Source: Sphingomonas liriopis (GTDB lineage Bacteria; Pseudomonadota; Alphaproteobacteria; Sphingomonadales; Sphingomonadaceae). Taken from it: 58,617 bases of DNA. Numbering within the stretch: position 1 is the stretch's first letter; every line of letters starts with the position of its first letter. The translations under genes and the position numbers were made by a program. The stretch spans positions 1-58,617 of the forward strand of contig NZ_JAMLDY010000022.1 of the NCBI RefSeq assembly GCF_024211255.1, written 5' to 3'. A model generated the notes under the pieces. The model was given only the letters and a program-made list of their open reading frames with translations, ran no database searches and was not told the origin of the DNA. Below are positions 16,327 to 25,397 of the stretch, one piece after another.

Positions 16327-16426
16327 GGCACATCATCCTGATTGAGACAGCATGGGTGCCGGATTTTCGCCGACAAGGAAAGGGGGACAATCTCGACATC
16401 GACCGCCGCCCCGCTAAGACGGCGCG

Positions 16427-16726
16427 ATGACGATCCTTTCCGGCCCCGACTGCACCACCATGACCGAGGTCCGCGCCGGCGTCGACGCGCTCGACCGCGA
16501 GCTGGTCGCGCTGCTCGCGCGCCGCTTCGCCTATATGGACGCGGCCGCGCGCATCAAGCCGGAACGCGGTCACGTCCGCGACGAGGCGCGCAAGGCGCAG
16601 GTCATCGCCAATGCGCGCGCCGAGGCCGAGGCGCTCGGCCTGCCCGGCGCGGTCATCGCCGATCTGTGGGACCATCTCGTCGAGGCGTCGATCGCCTACG
16701 AACTGGCGTCGTTCGACCGGCGCTGA
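16427..16726 (+). CDS. chorismate mutase, AroQ type
   Basis: All-helical enzyme of 99 residues that converts chorismate to prephenate for Phe and Tyr synthesis. The AroQ pattern is visible: VRAGVDALDRELVALLARRF, the AARIKPERGHVRDEARKAQV segment that carries the active-site Lys and Arg, and a C-terminal helix [17 protein letters not shown]. The form resembles the short chorismate mutase/isochorismate pyruvate lyase group, so the second activity cannot be excluded. The 3' end overlaps convergent trmJ by 31 bases. Confidence 0.85.
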   Translation: MTILSGPDCTTMTEVRAGVDALDRELVALLARRFAYMDAAARIKPERGHVRDEARKAQVIANARAEAEALGLPGAVIADLWDHLVEASIAYELASFDRR

Positions 16727-17445
16727 GCCTCGACGCGGCGCTCCTTGGCGCCGTCCAGCGCCGATAGGACGCCGCGCACCGTGCGCACCTCCTGCGACGA
16801 CCAGCCCGGCTTGGTCAGCAGCGTGCGCAGCGTCCGTCGCGTCGTGACGACGCGTTCGGGGGGGAAGAAGAAATTGGCGCGTTCGAGCATCGCGTCGAGT
16901 TGCAGGATCATCCCTTCCAGCTCCTCGTGCGGCGCGGGCGGTTCGATCGGGTTGATCGACGGCTGCGCCAGCGCCTCGCCCTTCGACCATTCGTAGGCGA
17001 CCAGGATCACCGCCTGCGCGAGGTTGAGGCTGCCGAATTCCGGGTTGATCGGCACGGTGATGATCGTCCGCGCCAGCGCGACGTCGTCGGTTTCCAGCCC
17101 CGACCTTTCCGGCCCGAACAGGATTGCCGATCGCTCGCCCGCGGCGTGAATGTCGCGCGCCGCGACCTCGGGGGTGACCACCGGCTTGGTGACGCCGCGC
17201 TTGCGCACCGTCGTCGCATAGACATGCGCGCAATCCGCCACCGCCTCGGCGACGCTGTCGAAGACCTGCGCCTTGGCCAGCACCACATCCGCACCGCTCG
17301 CCGCCGGCCCCGCCTGCGGATTGGGCCAGCCGTCGCGCGGCGCGACCAGCCGCATGTCGGTCAGCCCGAAATTGAGCATGGCGCGCGCCGCCTTGCCGAT
17401 ATTCTCGCCCAGTTGCGGGCGCACGAGGACGATGACGGGCTTCAT
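16696..17445 (-). CDS. trmJ: tRNA (cytidine/uridine-2'-O-)-methyltransferase TrmJ
   Basis: SPOUT-family enzyme that methylates the ribose at tRNA position 32. The 249-residue product opens with [20 protein letters not shown] and has the SPOUT cofactor knot motifs [18 protein letters not shown] and [18 protein letters not shown], followed by a helical C-terminal extension. The ATG overlaps the nrdR stop (ATGA), making it the last gene of the rpiB-glyA-nrdR run. Upstream in-frame codons lie inside nrdR and were rejected. Confidence 0.9.
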   Translation of the reverse strand: MKPVIVLVRPQLGENIGKAARAMLNFGLTDMRLVAPRDGWPNPQAGPAASGADVVLAKAQVFDSVAEAVADCAHVYATTVRKRGVTKPVVTPEVAARDIHAAGERSAILFGPERSGLETDDVALARTIITVPINPEFGSLNLAQAVILVAYEWSKGEALAQPSINPIEPPAPHEELEGMILQLDAMLERANFFFPPERVVTTRRTLRTLLTKPGWSSQEVRTVRGVLSALDGAKERRVEAQRRSNDASS

Positions 17446-17918
17446 TCGACACGCCCCGCCTGTTCGACCGTGCCGGCGAATTCCTCGAAATCGCGCGCCT
17501 CGCTGAAATCGCGATAGACGCTGGCGAAGCGGATATAGGCAACCGAATCGAGGCCCTTGAGGCCATCCATCACCATCTCGCCGATCCGCTTCGACGACAC
17601 TTCGCTCTCGCCCTGCGTCTCGAGCTGGCGCTGGATGCCGCTGACCAGTTTCTCGATCCGTACCGGTTCGATCGGCCGCTTGCGCGTCGCGATCGATACC
17701 GAGCGGAGCAGCTTCTCGCGGTCGAACGGTTCGCGCCGAACCGAGTCGGGGCCGGCGCTCTTCAGCACCCACAGGTCGCGCAGCTGGATGCGCTCGAACG
17801 TGGTGAAACGCGCCGCGCAGCCTTCGCACTGGCGCCGGCGCCGGATCGCCGCCCCATCTTCCGTGGGGCGGCTATCCTTCACCTGGCTGTCTTCATGGCC
17901 GCAGAACGGGCAGCGCAT
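17442..17918 (-). CDS. nrdR: transcriptional repressor NrdR
   Basis: Repressor of ribonucleotide reductase genes that senses ATP and dATP. The 158-residue product has the N-terminal zinc ribbon ([18 protein letters not shown], then [12 protein letters not shown], four cysteines) and an ATP-cone domain ([20 protein letters not shown] to [11 protein letters not shown]). Length matches the family. The glyA-nrdR neighbourhood is common in alphaproteobacteria. No nrd genes or NrdR boxes are visible in this window. Confidence 0.95.
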   Translation of the reverse strand: MRCPFCGHEDSQVKDSRPTEDGAAIRRRRQCEGCAARFTTFERIQLRDLWVLKSAGPDSVRREPFDREKLLRSVSIATRKRPIEPVRIEKLVSGIQRQLETQGESEVSSKRIGEMVMDGLKGLDSVAYIRFASVYRDFSEARDFEEFAGTVEQAGRVE

Positions 17919-17926
17919 TCAGGCGA

Positions 17927-18100
17927 TCAGCCCTTGCGCTTCGAATAGGCGAGCGCGGCACCGGCGATCGCACCCAGGACCGGGCCGACGACGGGCAGGG
18001 GAATGGCGATCACCGCGCCGATCGCGCTGTATTTCGCCATCTTGCGGCCGAGACCGGGCGTCGCCTTGATCTCGTTCTGAACCTCATCGATCTTCGACAT
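17927..18100 (-). CDS. 57-residue membrane protein between glyA and nrdR
   Basis: A small hypothetical protein. An N-terminal amphipathic stretch (MSKIDEVQNEIKATPGLG) is followed by one hydrophobic hairpin or helix with glycine and proline turns (IGAVIAIPLPVVGPVLGAIA) and a basic KRKG tail. It starts four bases after the glyA stop and ends eight bases before nrdR, so it is part of that operon. I know of no family assignment; a membrane-associated regulator or stress peptide is possible but unproven. Confidence 0.65.
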   Translation of the reverse strand: MSKIDEVQNEIKATPGLGRKMAKYSAIGAVIAIPLPVVGPVLGAIAGAALAYSKRKG

Positions 18101-18104
18101 GCAT

Positions 18105-19415
18105 TTATCCTTCGTAGATGGGGAAGCGTGCGCACAGCGTGCGTACGCGCTGCCGAACGTTCGCCTCGACCTCCGGGTCCCCGTGTTCGCCCTTTGTCGC
18201 CAATCCGTCGAGCACATCGGCGACCATATGGCCGATCTCGCGGAACTCGGCGGGGCCGAAGCCGCGCGTCGTGCCGGCAGGCGAGCCGACGCGAATGCCG
18301 CTGGTCTTGACCGGCGGCAGCGGATCGTTGGGGATGCCGTTCTTGTTGCAGGTGATGGCCGCGCGCTCCAGCGCCTCGTCGGCGTCCTTGCCGGTGATGC
18401 CCAGCGGGGTGAGGTCGATCAGCGCGAGATGCGTGTCGGTGCCACCCGAGACGACGTCGCTCCCACGCTCCTTCAGCGTCGCGGCGAGCACCTTGGCGTT
18501 CTCGACCACCGCGGCGATATAGCTCTTGTAGCCCGGCTGCAGCGCCTCGCCGAACGCGACCGCCTTGGCGGCGATGACGTGCATCAGCGGCCCGCCCTGC
18601 AGCCCCGGGAACACCGCCGAGTTGATCTTCTTCGCCAGCGCCTCGTCGTTCGTCATAATCATGCCGCCGCGGGGCCCGCGCAGCGTCTTGTGCGTCGTCG
18701 TGGTGACGACATGCGCATGGCCGAACGGCGTCGGGTGCAGCCCGGCGGCGACGATGCCGGCGAAATGCGCCATGTCGACCATGAAATAGGCGCCGACCTT
18801 GTCCGCGATCGCACGGAAACGCGCGAAGTCGATGACGCGCGGATAGGCCGAACCGCCGGCGATGATGAGCTTCGGCTGGTGCTCGACCGCGAGGCGTTCG
18901 ACCTGATCATAGTCGATCAGATGCGTGACCGGATCGACGCCGTACTGCACCGCATTGAACCACTTGCCCGACATGGCGGCGCGCGCGCCGTGGGTCAGGT
19001 GGCCGCCGGCGTCGAGGCTCATGCCGAGGATCGTCTCACCCGGCTTGACCAGTGCCAGCATCACCGCGCCGTTCGCCTGCGCGCCCGAATGCGGCTGGAC
19101 GTTGACGAAGCCGCAACCGAAGATCTGCCTGGCGCGCTCGATCGCGAGGGTCTCGACCTCGTCCGACGGCGCGCAGCCCTGGTAATAGCGCTTGCCCGGA
19201 TAGCCTTCGGCATATTTGTTGGTGAAGACCGAACCCTGCGCCTCCAGCACCGCCTTCGACACGATATTCTCGCTCGCGATCAGCTCGATCTGCGTCTGCT
19301 CGCGCTCCAGTTCGTGGGCGATGCCGGCGAACACCGCGGGATCGGCGTCGGCGAGGTCCTGCGAAAAGAAGCCGGTGTGGCGGATATCGGTGAAGTCGTT
19401 GGGCTGGGTGCTCAT
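18105..19415 (-). CDS. glyA: serine hydroxymethyltransferase
   Basis: PLP enzyme that converts serine and tetrahydrofolate to glycine and methylene-THF. The 436-residue product shows the family motifs: [46 protein letters not shown], and the PLP lysine in [16 protein letters not shown]. The chosen ATG ([17 protein letters not shown]) fits homologues; longer readings translate rpiB out of frame. It starts four bases after rpiB. Its product feeds purine, thymidylate and methionine synthesis. Confidence 0.96.
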   Translation of the reverse strand: MSTQPNDFTDIRHTGFFSQDLADADPAVFAGIAHELEREQTQIELIASENIVSKAVLEAQGSVFTNKYAEGYPGKRYYQGCAPSDEVETLAIERARQIFGCGFVNVQPHSGAQANGAVMLALVKPGETILGMSLDAGGHLTHGARAAMSGKWFNAVQYGVDPVTHLIDYDQVERLAVEHQPKLIIAGGSAYPRVIDFARFRAIADKVGAYFMVDMAHFAGIVAAGLHPTPFGHAHVVTTTTHKTLRGPRGGMIMTNDEALAKKINSAVFPGLQGGPLMHVIAAKAVAFGEALQPGYKSYIAAVVENAKVLAATLKERGSDVVSGGTDTHLALIDLTPLGITGKDADEALERAAITCNKNGIPNDPLPPVKTSGIRVGSPAGTTRGFGPAEFREIGHMVADVLDGLATKGEHGDPEVEANVRQRVRTLCARFPIYEG

Positions 19416-19419
19416 GGGA

Positions 19420-19854
19420 TCAGTCCTTATCCGACAGTTTGTCGACGCGCTGCTGGTGACGGCCACCCTCGAACGGGGCGGCGAGGAAGGCTTCGAGGCA
19501 GGCCTTGGCGAGGTCGGGGCCAATCAGCCGCGCGCCCATCGCGACGACGTTGGCGTCGTTGTGGTTGCGCGCCAGCGTCGCCGACAGCGGTTCGGACACC
19601 AGCGCGCAGCGGCAGGCGGGATTGCGGTTGACCGCGATCGAAATACCGATCCCCGACCCGCACAGCGCGACGCCGACATCCGCCTCGCCCGCCGCGATCG
19701 CCCGCGCGAGCTTGTAGCCGTAATCAGGATAATCGACCCGCGCGTCGGTCTCCGGCCCCAGATCAATCGCCTCGTGACCCAGATCGCCCGCGTGCGCGAC
19801 CAGCGAGGCCTTCAGCGTGACGGCGGCGTGATCGGAGGCGAAGGCGATGCGCAA
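19420..19854 (-). CDS. rpiB: ribose-5-phosphate isomerase B
   Basis: Interconverts ribose-5-phosphate and ribulose-5-phosphate. The 144-residue product has the RpiB/LacAB motifs [23 protein letters not shown], the active-site Cys region [17 protein letters not shown] and the [15 protein letters not shown] block. Length fits the family. It leads the tightly packed rpiB-glyA-57 aa-nrdR-trmJ set; the rpiB-glyA order is frequent in alphaproteobacteria. Confidence 0.94.
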   Translation of the reverse strand: MRIAFASDHAAVTLKASLVAHAGDLGHEAIDLGPETDARVDYPDYGYKLARAIAAGEADVGVALCGSGIGISIAVNRNPACRCALVSEPLSATLARNHNDANVVAMGARLIGPDLAKACLEAFLAAPFEGGRHQQRVDKLSDKD

Positions 19855-20021
19855 GCGTGGCGTCCCGTGGCGATAGTGTACCGTTCGCTGCGCGCCTTAG
19901 CCGGGGATCGGGCGGATTGCCACACCCGTTGCGGAACGCATGCACGGGTTCGCGCGCTTGGGCCACTACGCCATCCGGGATACGATCATGCCGCAGTCCG
20001 CCCTGCCCTACGCCGACCGAC

Positions 20022-20489
20022 GTGCCTGACTCCGCCCGCGGCAGCGTCGGCGAATCGCCATTGATCCTGGGGTACGCCGGACTGTTCCCGCAGATCGCCG
20101 CGGTCGCCACCTGCGTCTTCGCGCCAGAAAGCGACATGGGGCCGATGTTCGCCTTCGGCTATGCGACGCTGATCCTGAGCTTCCTGGGCGGCATCTGGTG
20201 GGGATTCGCGATGCGCACCGCGAACCAGGGCCAGATCGCGAGCATCGCGGTGCTGCCCTCGCTGTTCGGCGCCGGGCTGATCCTGCTGTCGATCGCGCAC
20301 GTGCTGCCGCTCGGCTGGGCGCTGGCGCTGATGGGGTCGGCGGTGATGCTGACGCTGCTGATCGACCGCCGGCTGGTGGAGGAGCATATCGCGCCCGCCG
20401 GCTGGATGTCGCTGCGCGCGCCGCTGTCGATCGGGCTGGGCGTGCTGACGATCGGGTGCGGGATCGTCACCGGCATCGCGACGAGCTGA
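20022..20489 (+). CDS. DUF3429-type integral membrane protein
   Basis: A 155-residue protein with about five transmembrane helices, of the DUF3429 kind. The segment LGYAGLFPQIAAVATCVFA is followed by FGYATLILSFLGGIWWGFAM, whose FLGGIWWG core is the most recognisable family feature. Function unknown. The start is uncertain: GTG 20022 is the nearest start to the homologous region, while upstream codons give an unstructured Arg/Pro-rich extension and were rejected. It is a single gene between rpiB and hemA. Confidence 0.75.
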   Translation: MPDSARGSVGESPLILGYAGLFPQIAAVATCVFAPESDMGPMFAFGYATLILSFLGGIWWGFAMRTANQGQIASIAVLPSLFGAGLILLSIAHVLPLGWALALMGSAVMLTLLIDRRLVEEHIAPAGWMSLRAPLSIGLGVLTIGCGIVTGIATS

Positions 20490-20504
20490 TCGCCAACCAA
20501 CCAC

Positions 20505-20571
20505 CCGTTCGCCCCGAGCCTGTCGAAGGGCAGATGAGACCAATGTGCTTCGACAGGCTCGGCACGAACGG
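20505..20571. repeat. inverted repeat of the CCGTTCG family
   Basis: Paired arms (CCGTTCGCCCCGAGCCTGTC left; CTTCGACAGGCTCGGCACGA right) form a long hairpin between the converging DUF3429 and hemA genes. Homologous to 8305-8372 and 36587-36613. Probably a two-way terminator. Confidence 0.85.
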
Positions 20572-20587
20572 CATCGGTAATGAACCG

Positions 20588-21802
20588 TCAGGCCGCCTTG
20601 CGCAGCTCCAGCCGGCCCCAGATCTCGATCAGCGCGTCCGTCAGTTCCCGCATCATCGCCGGCGTATGGCTCGGGCCGGGCGTGAAGCGCAGCCGCTCGG
20701 TGCCGCGCGGCACGGTGGGGTAATTGATCGGCTGGACGTAGACGCCGTATTCGGCGAGCAGGATATCGCTGATCCGCTTCGCCTTCACCGGATCGCCGAC
20801 CAGCACCGGCACGATATGCGTGCTTCCCAGCATCACCGGTAGCCCGGCCTCGTCGAACATCGTCTTGAGCAGCGTCGCGGCGACCTGCTGCCCCTCGCGC
20901 TCGGCGCTCGATTGCTTGAGGTGACGCACGCTCGCCAGCACGCCCGCGACGAGCACCGGCGACAGGCTGGTCGTGAAGATGAAGCCCGGCGCGTAGCTGC
21001 GGATGACGTCGATGATCGTCTGGTCGGCGGCGATATAGCCGCCCATCACGCCGAACGCCTTGCCGAGCGTGCCTTCGATGATCGTCAGCCGGTCTGCGAC
21101 GCCTTCCTGTTCCGAAATGCCGCCGCCGCGCGCGCCGTACATACCGACCGCATGCACCTCGTCGAGATAGGTCAGCGCGTTATATTTGTCGGCAAGGTCG
21201 CAGATCGCAGCGATCGGCGCGACGTCGGCCTCCATCGAATAGACGCTCTCGAACGCGATCAGCTTCGGGACCGACGGATCCTCGGCGGCGAGCAGTTCCT
21301 CGAGATGCGCGAGGTCGTTGTGCCGGAAGATGCGCTTTTCGCAGCCCGCGTTGCGGATCCCTGCGATCATCGACGCGTGGTTCAATTCGTCCGAGAAGAT
21401 CACGCAGCCGGGCAGAATCTTGGCGAGCGTCGACAGCGTCGCCTCGTTCGAGACATAGCCGCTGGTGAACAGCAGCGCGCCTTCCTTGCCGTGCAGGTCG
21501 GCGAGCTCATGCTCCAGATCGACGTGGTAATGCGTGTTGCCGCCGATGTTGCGCGTGCCGCCCGATCCGGCGCCGACGTCGTGCAGCGCCTCTTCCATCG
21601 CCGCGATCACCTTGGGATGCTGGCCCATCGCGAGATAGTCGTTCGAACACCACACCGTGATCGGCTTGGGCCCGTTATGCCCGGCGAAGCAGCGCGCGTT
21701 GGGAAAGGCGCCCTTGTTGCGCAGGATGTCGATGAAGACCCGGTAGCGGCCCTCGGCATGGAGGCGATCGATCGCCTGTGTGAAGACGCGCGAATAATCC
21801 AC
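20588..21802 (-). CDS. hemA: 5-aminolevulinate synthase
   Basis: PLP enzyme that condenses glycine and succinyl-CoA to 5-aminolevulinate, the first step of the C4 (Shemin) haem route typical of alphaproteobacteria. The 404-residue product carries [43 protein letters not shown] and the PLP-lysine motif [17 protein letters not shown] 21802 is preferred because homologues begin at the equivalent [14 protein letters not shown]; an ATG at 21829 would add nine residues. The haem supply is relevant to the cytochromes encoded further on. Confidence 0.93.
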   Translation of the reverse strand: MDYSRVFTQAIDRLHAEGRYRVFIDILRNKGAFPNARCFAGHNGPKPITVWCSNDYLAMGQHPKVIAAMEEALHDVGAGSGGTRNIGGNTHYHVDLEHELADLHGKEGALLFTSGYVSNEATLSTLAKILPGCVIFSDELNHASMIAGIRNAGCEKRIFRHNDLAHLEELLAAEDPSVPKLIAFESVYSMEADVAPIAAICDLADKYNALTYLDEVHAVGMYGARGGGISEQEGVADRLTIIEGTLGKAFGVMGGYIAADQTIIDVIRSYAPGFIFTTSLSPVLVAGVLASVRHLKQSSAEREGQQVAATLLKTMFDEAGLPVMLGSTHIVPVLVGDPVKAKRISDILLAEYGVYVQPINYPTVPRGTERLRFTPGPSHTPAMMRELTDALIEIWGRLELRKAA

Positions 21803-21927
21803 GCGCACGGCCGTGCCATCCCTGTCCATGGAAACGCCATGTAACCGCGCCGACGCGCGCTTGCCAGTGGATAAAAGGATGAAGCGCGATCGAACGGGTG
21901 GACATTTTGTCCCAGGCGCATGCCCCC

Positions 21928-22034
21928 GTCACCCCGGACTTGTTCCGGGGTCCACTCCGCGGCGAGGCGAATCGATGGAGGCTCGAGGGACACGCCCAGC
22001 CGCCCGGTGGACCCCGGAACAAGTCCGGGGTGAC
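21928..22034. repeat. paired palindrome element (CACCCCGG family)
   Basis: Inverted arms GTCACCCCGGACTTGTTCC (left) and the complementary GGAACAAGTCCGGGGTGAC (right) flank a core of about 50 bases. The core edges CACTCCGCGGCGAGG and GCCCGGTGG match the copies at 2639 and 32389. It lies between murI and hemA, both on the minus strand. Confidence 0.92.
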
Positions 22035-22041
22035 GGAGACC

Positions 22042-22833
22042 CTAAAGGCCCTCGATCTTCGCAATCCCGTACCGCGCCAGAGCCGGCGCCAGCGCGCGCT
22101 CGGCGTCGCCCAGCCGCGTGAACACCGCCCCATGCTCGGGCGCCTCCGGCCACCCCTGCCCCTGCGTCAGGAACGCGATCCGCCGTGCGATCCCCGGGCC
22201 GCCGTCGACGAAGCGCACCCCCGCCGGCGCCGCCGCCGCCAGCTCCGCCGCGACCAGCGGGAAATGCGTGCAGGCATTGACGATCACGTCGATGCGCTCG
22301 CCGCCGGGCTGGTCGAACAACCCGCCGAGCACTGCGCGATACCGCGAGGGGTCGGTTTCGCCGCCCGCCAGCTTTGCCTCCGCCAGCCGCACCAGTTCCG
22401 CCGAACCGTGGCGCAGCACGGTACAGTCGCTGGCGAATCGCGCGGCGAGATCGTCGACATAGGCCTGGCGCACCGTCGCATCGGTACCGAGCACGCCGAT
22501 CGTCCGCGTAACGCTCATCGCCGCGGCGGGCCGAATCGCGGGTACGGTGCCGACCACCGGCACATCGAGCGCGGCGCGCACCACCGGCAGCGCGATCGTC
22601 GAGGCGGTGTTGCACGCGATCACCACCAGCCGCGGCCGATAGCGTTCGACCAGCCGTCCGAGCAGCGCCGGCACCCGCGCCGCGATCTCGCCTTCGCTCT
22701 TCGTGCCATAGGGAAAGCCCGCCGAATCGGCGGCGTAGACGATTCCCGCGCGGGGCAGCAGCGCGTGCGTCGGCGCGACCACCGACAGCCCGCCGACGCC
22801 GGAATCGAAGAAGAGGATCGGGCCGCTGTCCAT
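22042..22833 (-). CDS. murI: glutamate racemase
   Basis: Makes D-glutamate for peptidoglycan. The 263-residue product has the N-terminal FFDSGVGGLSVV motif and the two catalytic cysteines in VVIACNTASTIAL and VIVNACTHFPLV. Also present are the YAADSAGFPYGTKS and GTDATVRQAYVDDL motifs. ATG 22833 is taken as the start, with a weak GGACGG site upstream; ATG 22845 would add four residues. It is divergent from plsY. Confidence 0.92.
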   Translation of the reverse strand: MDSGPILFFDSGVGGLSVVAPTHALLPRAGIVYAADSAGFPYGTKSEGEIAARVPALLGRLVERYRPRLVVIACNTASTIALPVVRAALDVPVVGTVPAIRPAAAMSVTRTIGVLGTDATVRQAYVDDLAARFASDCTVLRHGSAELVRLAEAKLAGGETDPSRYRAVLGGLFDQPGGERIDVIVNACTHFPLVAAELAAAAPAGVRFVDGGPGIARRIAFLTQGQGWPEAPEHGAVFTRLGDAERALAPALARYGIAKIEGL

Positions 22834-22951
22834 GCGCCCGTCCATAAACGGCGCAACCGCGTGCGCAAACCGACGGTGTCGGCAATCTTGATCCAGGCAT
22901 TGGCGAAGCCGCATCGAACCCGCTATGCTGATCGCAGCAGAAGGGGACGTC

Positions 22952-23581
22952 TTGCACACCGAAATTCTCTGGATCGCACCGACGGCGGCGCTGGTGCTCG
23001 GCTATCTGCTGGGCTCCATCCCGTTCGGCGTGATCCTGACCCGGCTCGGCGGGGCGGGCGACCTGCGCAGCATCGGGTCGGGCAATATCGGTGCGACCAA
23101 CGTGCTGCGCACCGGGCGCAAGGGGCTGGCGGCGGCGACGCTGCTGCTCGACCTCGCCAAGGGCGCCGCCGCGGTGTGGCTGGCGGCCCGGCTGTTCCCG
23201 GGCGACGAGATGGTCGCCGCGGCGGCGGCGTTCGTCGGCCATTGCTACCCCGTCTGGCTGCGCTTTCGCGGCGGCAAGGGCGTCGCGACGCTGATGGGCA
23301 TCGTGCTCGCGCTGCACTGGCCGATGGGATTGGTCTATGCGGCGGTGTGGCTGGGATTGCTGGCGAGCGTGCGCATCTCGTCGGTCGCCGGCATGGCGGC
23401 AGCGGTGAGCGCGCCGGTCAGCGGCGCGCTGTTCGGCCGGTTCGACCTCGTCATGCTGCTGCTCGCGCTCGCCGGAATCGTGCTGTGGAAACATGCCGAG
23501 AATATCGAGCGGCTCGCCAGCGGCACCGAACCGCGCGTCGGGCGCAAGAAGGACGCGGCGGACGCGCCGACGGATGGCTGA
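22952..23581 (+). CDS. plsY: glycerol-3-phosphate acyltransferase PlsY
   Basis: Integral membrane enzyme that acylates glycerol-3-phosphate from acyl-phosphate, the first step of phospholipid synthesis. It has about five helices and the three PlsY motifs: GSIPFGVILT, the SIGSGNIGATNVLRTGRK block, and HCYPVWLRFRGGKGVAT. I prefer the TTG start at 22952, because AAGGGGA lies five bases before it and the homologous N-terminus begins there. An ATG at 22925 lacks a ribosome-binding site. The C-terminal tail is charged. dprA overlaps its end by 8 bases. Confidence 0.92.
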   Translation: MHTEILWIAPTAALVLGYLLGSIPFGVILTRLGGAGDLRSIGSGNIGATNVLRTGRKGLAAATLLLDLAKGAAAVWLAARLFPGDEMVAAAAAFVGHCYPVWLRFRGGKGVATLMGIVLALHWPMGLVYAAVWLGLLASVRISSVAGMAAAVSAPVSGALFGRFDLVMLLLALAGIVLWKHAENIERLASGTEPRVGRKKDAADAPTDG

Positions 23582-24653
23582 GCGCGACGTCGCGCGCCTC
23601 CGCCTCATCCGCACCGCCGGCATCGGCCCGGTCACCTATCGCCAGTTGATCGCGCGCTTCGGCACCGCGGCGGACGCGCTCGCGATGCTGCCGACGCTGG
23701 CGCGGCGCGGCGGCGGCGCGCCACCGCGGGTGGCGGACGCGGCGATGGTCGAGCGTGAGATGGCGGCGACCGCGCGGCTCGGCGCGCGCTATCTGTTCCT
23801 CGACGATGCCGATTATCCGCCGCTGCTGGCCGAGATCGACACCGCGCCACCGGCACTGATCGTCCGCGGCGACCTGCGGCTGGCGGGGGCGATGTGCGTC
23901 GCCATCGTCGGCGCGCGCAACGCCTCGGCGGCGGCGTGCCGCTTCGCGCGGACGCTGGCGCATGAGCTGGCCGCAGAGGGCGCGACGGTCGTCTCCGGCC
24001 TCGCCCGTGGCATCGACACCGCGGCGCATGTCGGCGCGCTGCCGCGGACGATCGGCGTGATCGCCAGCGGCATCGACGTCGTCTTCCCGCCCGAAAACGC
24101 CGGCCTGCAGGAACAGGTGGCGTGCGACGGCCTGCTCGTCGCCGAACAGCCGCCCGGCACGCAGCCGCTCGCGCGCCATTTCCCTTCGCGCAACCGGATC
24201 ATCGCCGGCCTCGCGCTCGGCACGGTGGTGGTCGAGGCGGCGCCGCGCTCGGGCTCGCTCATCACCGCGCGGCTGGCGAACGAGGCGGGGCGCGAGGTGA
24301 TGGCGGTGCCCGGCAGCCCGCTCGACCCACGCGCGCAAGGCTGCAATCTGCTGATCCGCGACGGCGCGACGCTGATCCAGACCGCCGCCGACGTGCTGGA
24401 GCAACTCCGCCCGATCGACCCGCGCAGCGTCCGCGCGCCCGCCTCGTCCTACGGCGCGCCACCGCCGGCCGATGCGAGCGAGCGCGAACGCAGCCGCATC
24501 ACCGGCCTGCTCGGCCCGGTGCCGGTATCGGTCGACGAACTGATCCGCCAGAGCGGCATCGTGCCCGCGATCCTCCAGACCGTGCTGCTCGAGCTGGAAC
24601 TCGCCGGCCGGCTCGAACGACACGCCGGCGGACGGGTCAGTCTGTCGCTGTGA
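23574..24653 (+). CDS. dprA: DNA-processing protein DprA
   Basis: Loads RecA on incoming single-stranded DNA in natural transformation. The 359-residue product has an N-terminal helix-hairpin-like region (LRLIRTAGIGPVTYRQLI) and the Rossmann fold with CVAIVGARNASAAACRFART, ATVVSGLARGIDTAAHVGAL and the SGSLITARLANEAGREV block. The C-terminal winged-helix domain is ISGLLG-like (ITGLLGPVPVSVDELIRQSG). It overlaps plsY and probably forms one operon with it. Its 3' end overlaps the antisense TMEM175-like gene by 17 bases. Confidence 0.93.
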   Translation: MAERDVARLRLIRTAGIGPVTYRQLIARFGTAADALAMLPTLARRGGGAPPRVADAAMVEREMAATARLGARYLFLDDADYPPLLAEIDTAPPALIVRGDLRLAGAMCVAIVGARNASAAACRFARTLAHELAAEGATVVSGLARGIDTAAHVGALPRTIGVIASGIDVVFPPENAGLQEQVACDGLLVAEQPPGTQPLARHFPSRNRIIAGLALGTVVVEAAPRSGSLITARLANEAGREVMAVPGSPLDPRAQGCNLLIRDGATLIQTAADVLEQLRPIDPRSVRAPASSYGAPPPADASERERSRITGLLGPVPVSVDELIRQSGIVPAILQTVLLELELAGRLERHAGGRVSLSL

Positions 24654-25350
24654 TCCGCGGCTTCGCCGCATAACGTCCGATCAGCACCGTGATGATCGGG
24701 CTGCCCACCGTCAGCACCGCCAGCGCCGCGACCCATGTCACCATCCCGCCGGCGAATGCGCATACACCGATCGCGATCGAGATCCAGCTGCGCTGCAGGA
24801 ACGGGCGCATGTCCGCCGCCGTCAGTCCCGCATCGAGCAGCTCGGGCGCGACGACGATGCTGCGGATCAGCTGCCGGTTGAGCAGCCCCAGCACGATCAG
24901 CCATCCGGTGTAGAAGCCGATGCCGACGCGCAGCTGGACATATTCGCTGATGACCGCGGTCGGGAACGGCATGAACGCGACCGCCAGCAACAACAGCAGG
25001 TTGACGCTCGTCAGCCGCTTGTTGCTCGCCCGTAGCAGCCCCATCACCTCGTGGTGAACCAGCCAGAAGCGCCCCAGGACGAGGAAGCTGACGAGGAACC
25101 CGATATAATTGGGAATCAGGTTCGCCAGCGCCTGCCCCAGCTCCGGCCCGGTGACGTGATGCATCGGCGGCAGCTTCACCTCGACCACCAGCAGCGTCAT
25201 CGCGATCGCGAACACCGCGTCGGAAAAGAAGGTCAGCCGTTCCAGCTGCGCGCGCTCGTGCCGCGCCCGATGTCCGGCGTCGATCATGACTTGCGCATGG
25301 CCTTCGTCGATCCCCACATCCGTATCAGCCCCCGTTGACAGCCGCCCCAT
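24637..25350 (-). CDS. TMEM175-family potassium channel-like membrane protein
   Basis: A 237-residue membrane protein with six predicted helices. The first helix carries the TMEM175/DUF1211 signature FFSDAVFAIAMTLLVVEVKL; bacterial members of the family form potassium-permeable channels. Two further family stretches are FLVSFLVLGRFWLVHHEVM and LTSVNLLLLLAVAFMPFP. The first 40 residues are hydrophilic, and a later start (such as the M at residue 22) is possible. It lies antisense between dprA and topA, genes normally contiguous in alphaproteobacteria, which suggests a later insertion. Confidence 0.85.
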   Translation of the reverse strand: MGRLSTGADTDVGIDEGHAQVMIDAGHRARHERAQLERLTFFSDAVFAIAMTLLVVEVKLPPMHHVTGPELGQALANLIPNYIGFLVSFLVLGRFWLVHHEVMGLLRASNKRLTSVNLLLLLAVAFMPFPTAVISEYVQLRVGIGFYTGWLIVLGLLNRQLIRSIVVAPELLDAGLTAADMRPFLQRSWISIAIGVCAFAGGMVTWVAALAVLTVGSPIITVLIGRYAAKPRITATD

Positions 25351-25397
25351 CGGCTTTCCACCCTCGCGCGTACACGTAAGGACGCTATTCCACCATC

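Noticed and set aside
22925..22951. ATG 22925 as the plsY start
   Set aside because: It has no ribosome-binding site, whereas TTG 22952 has AAGGGGA five bases upstream and the family-like N-terminus.
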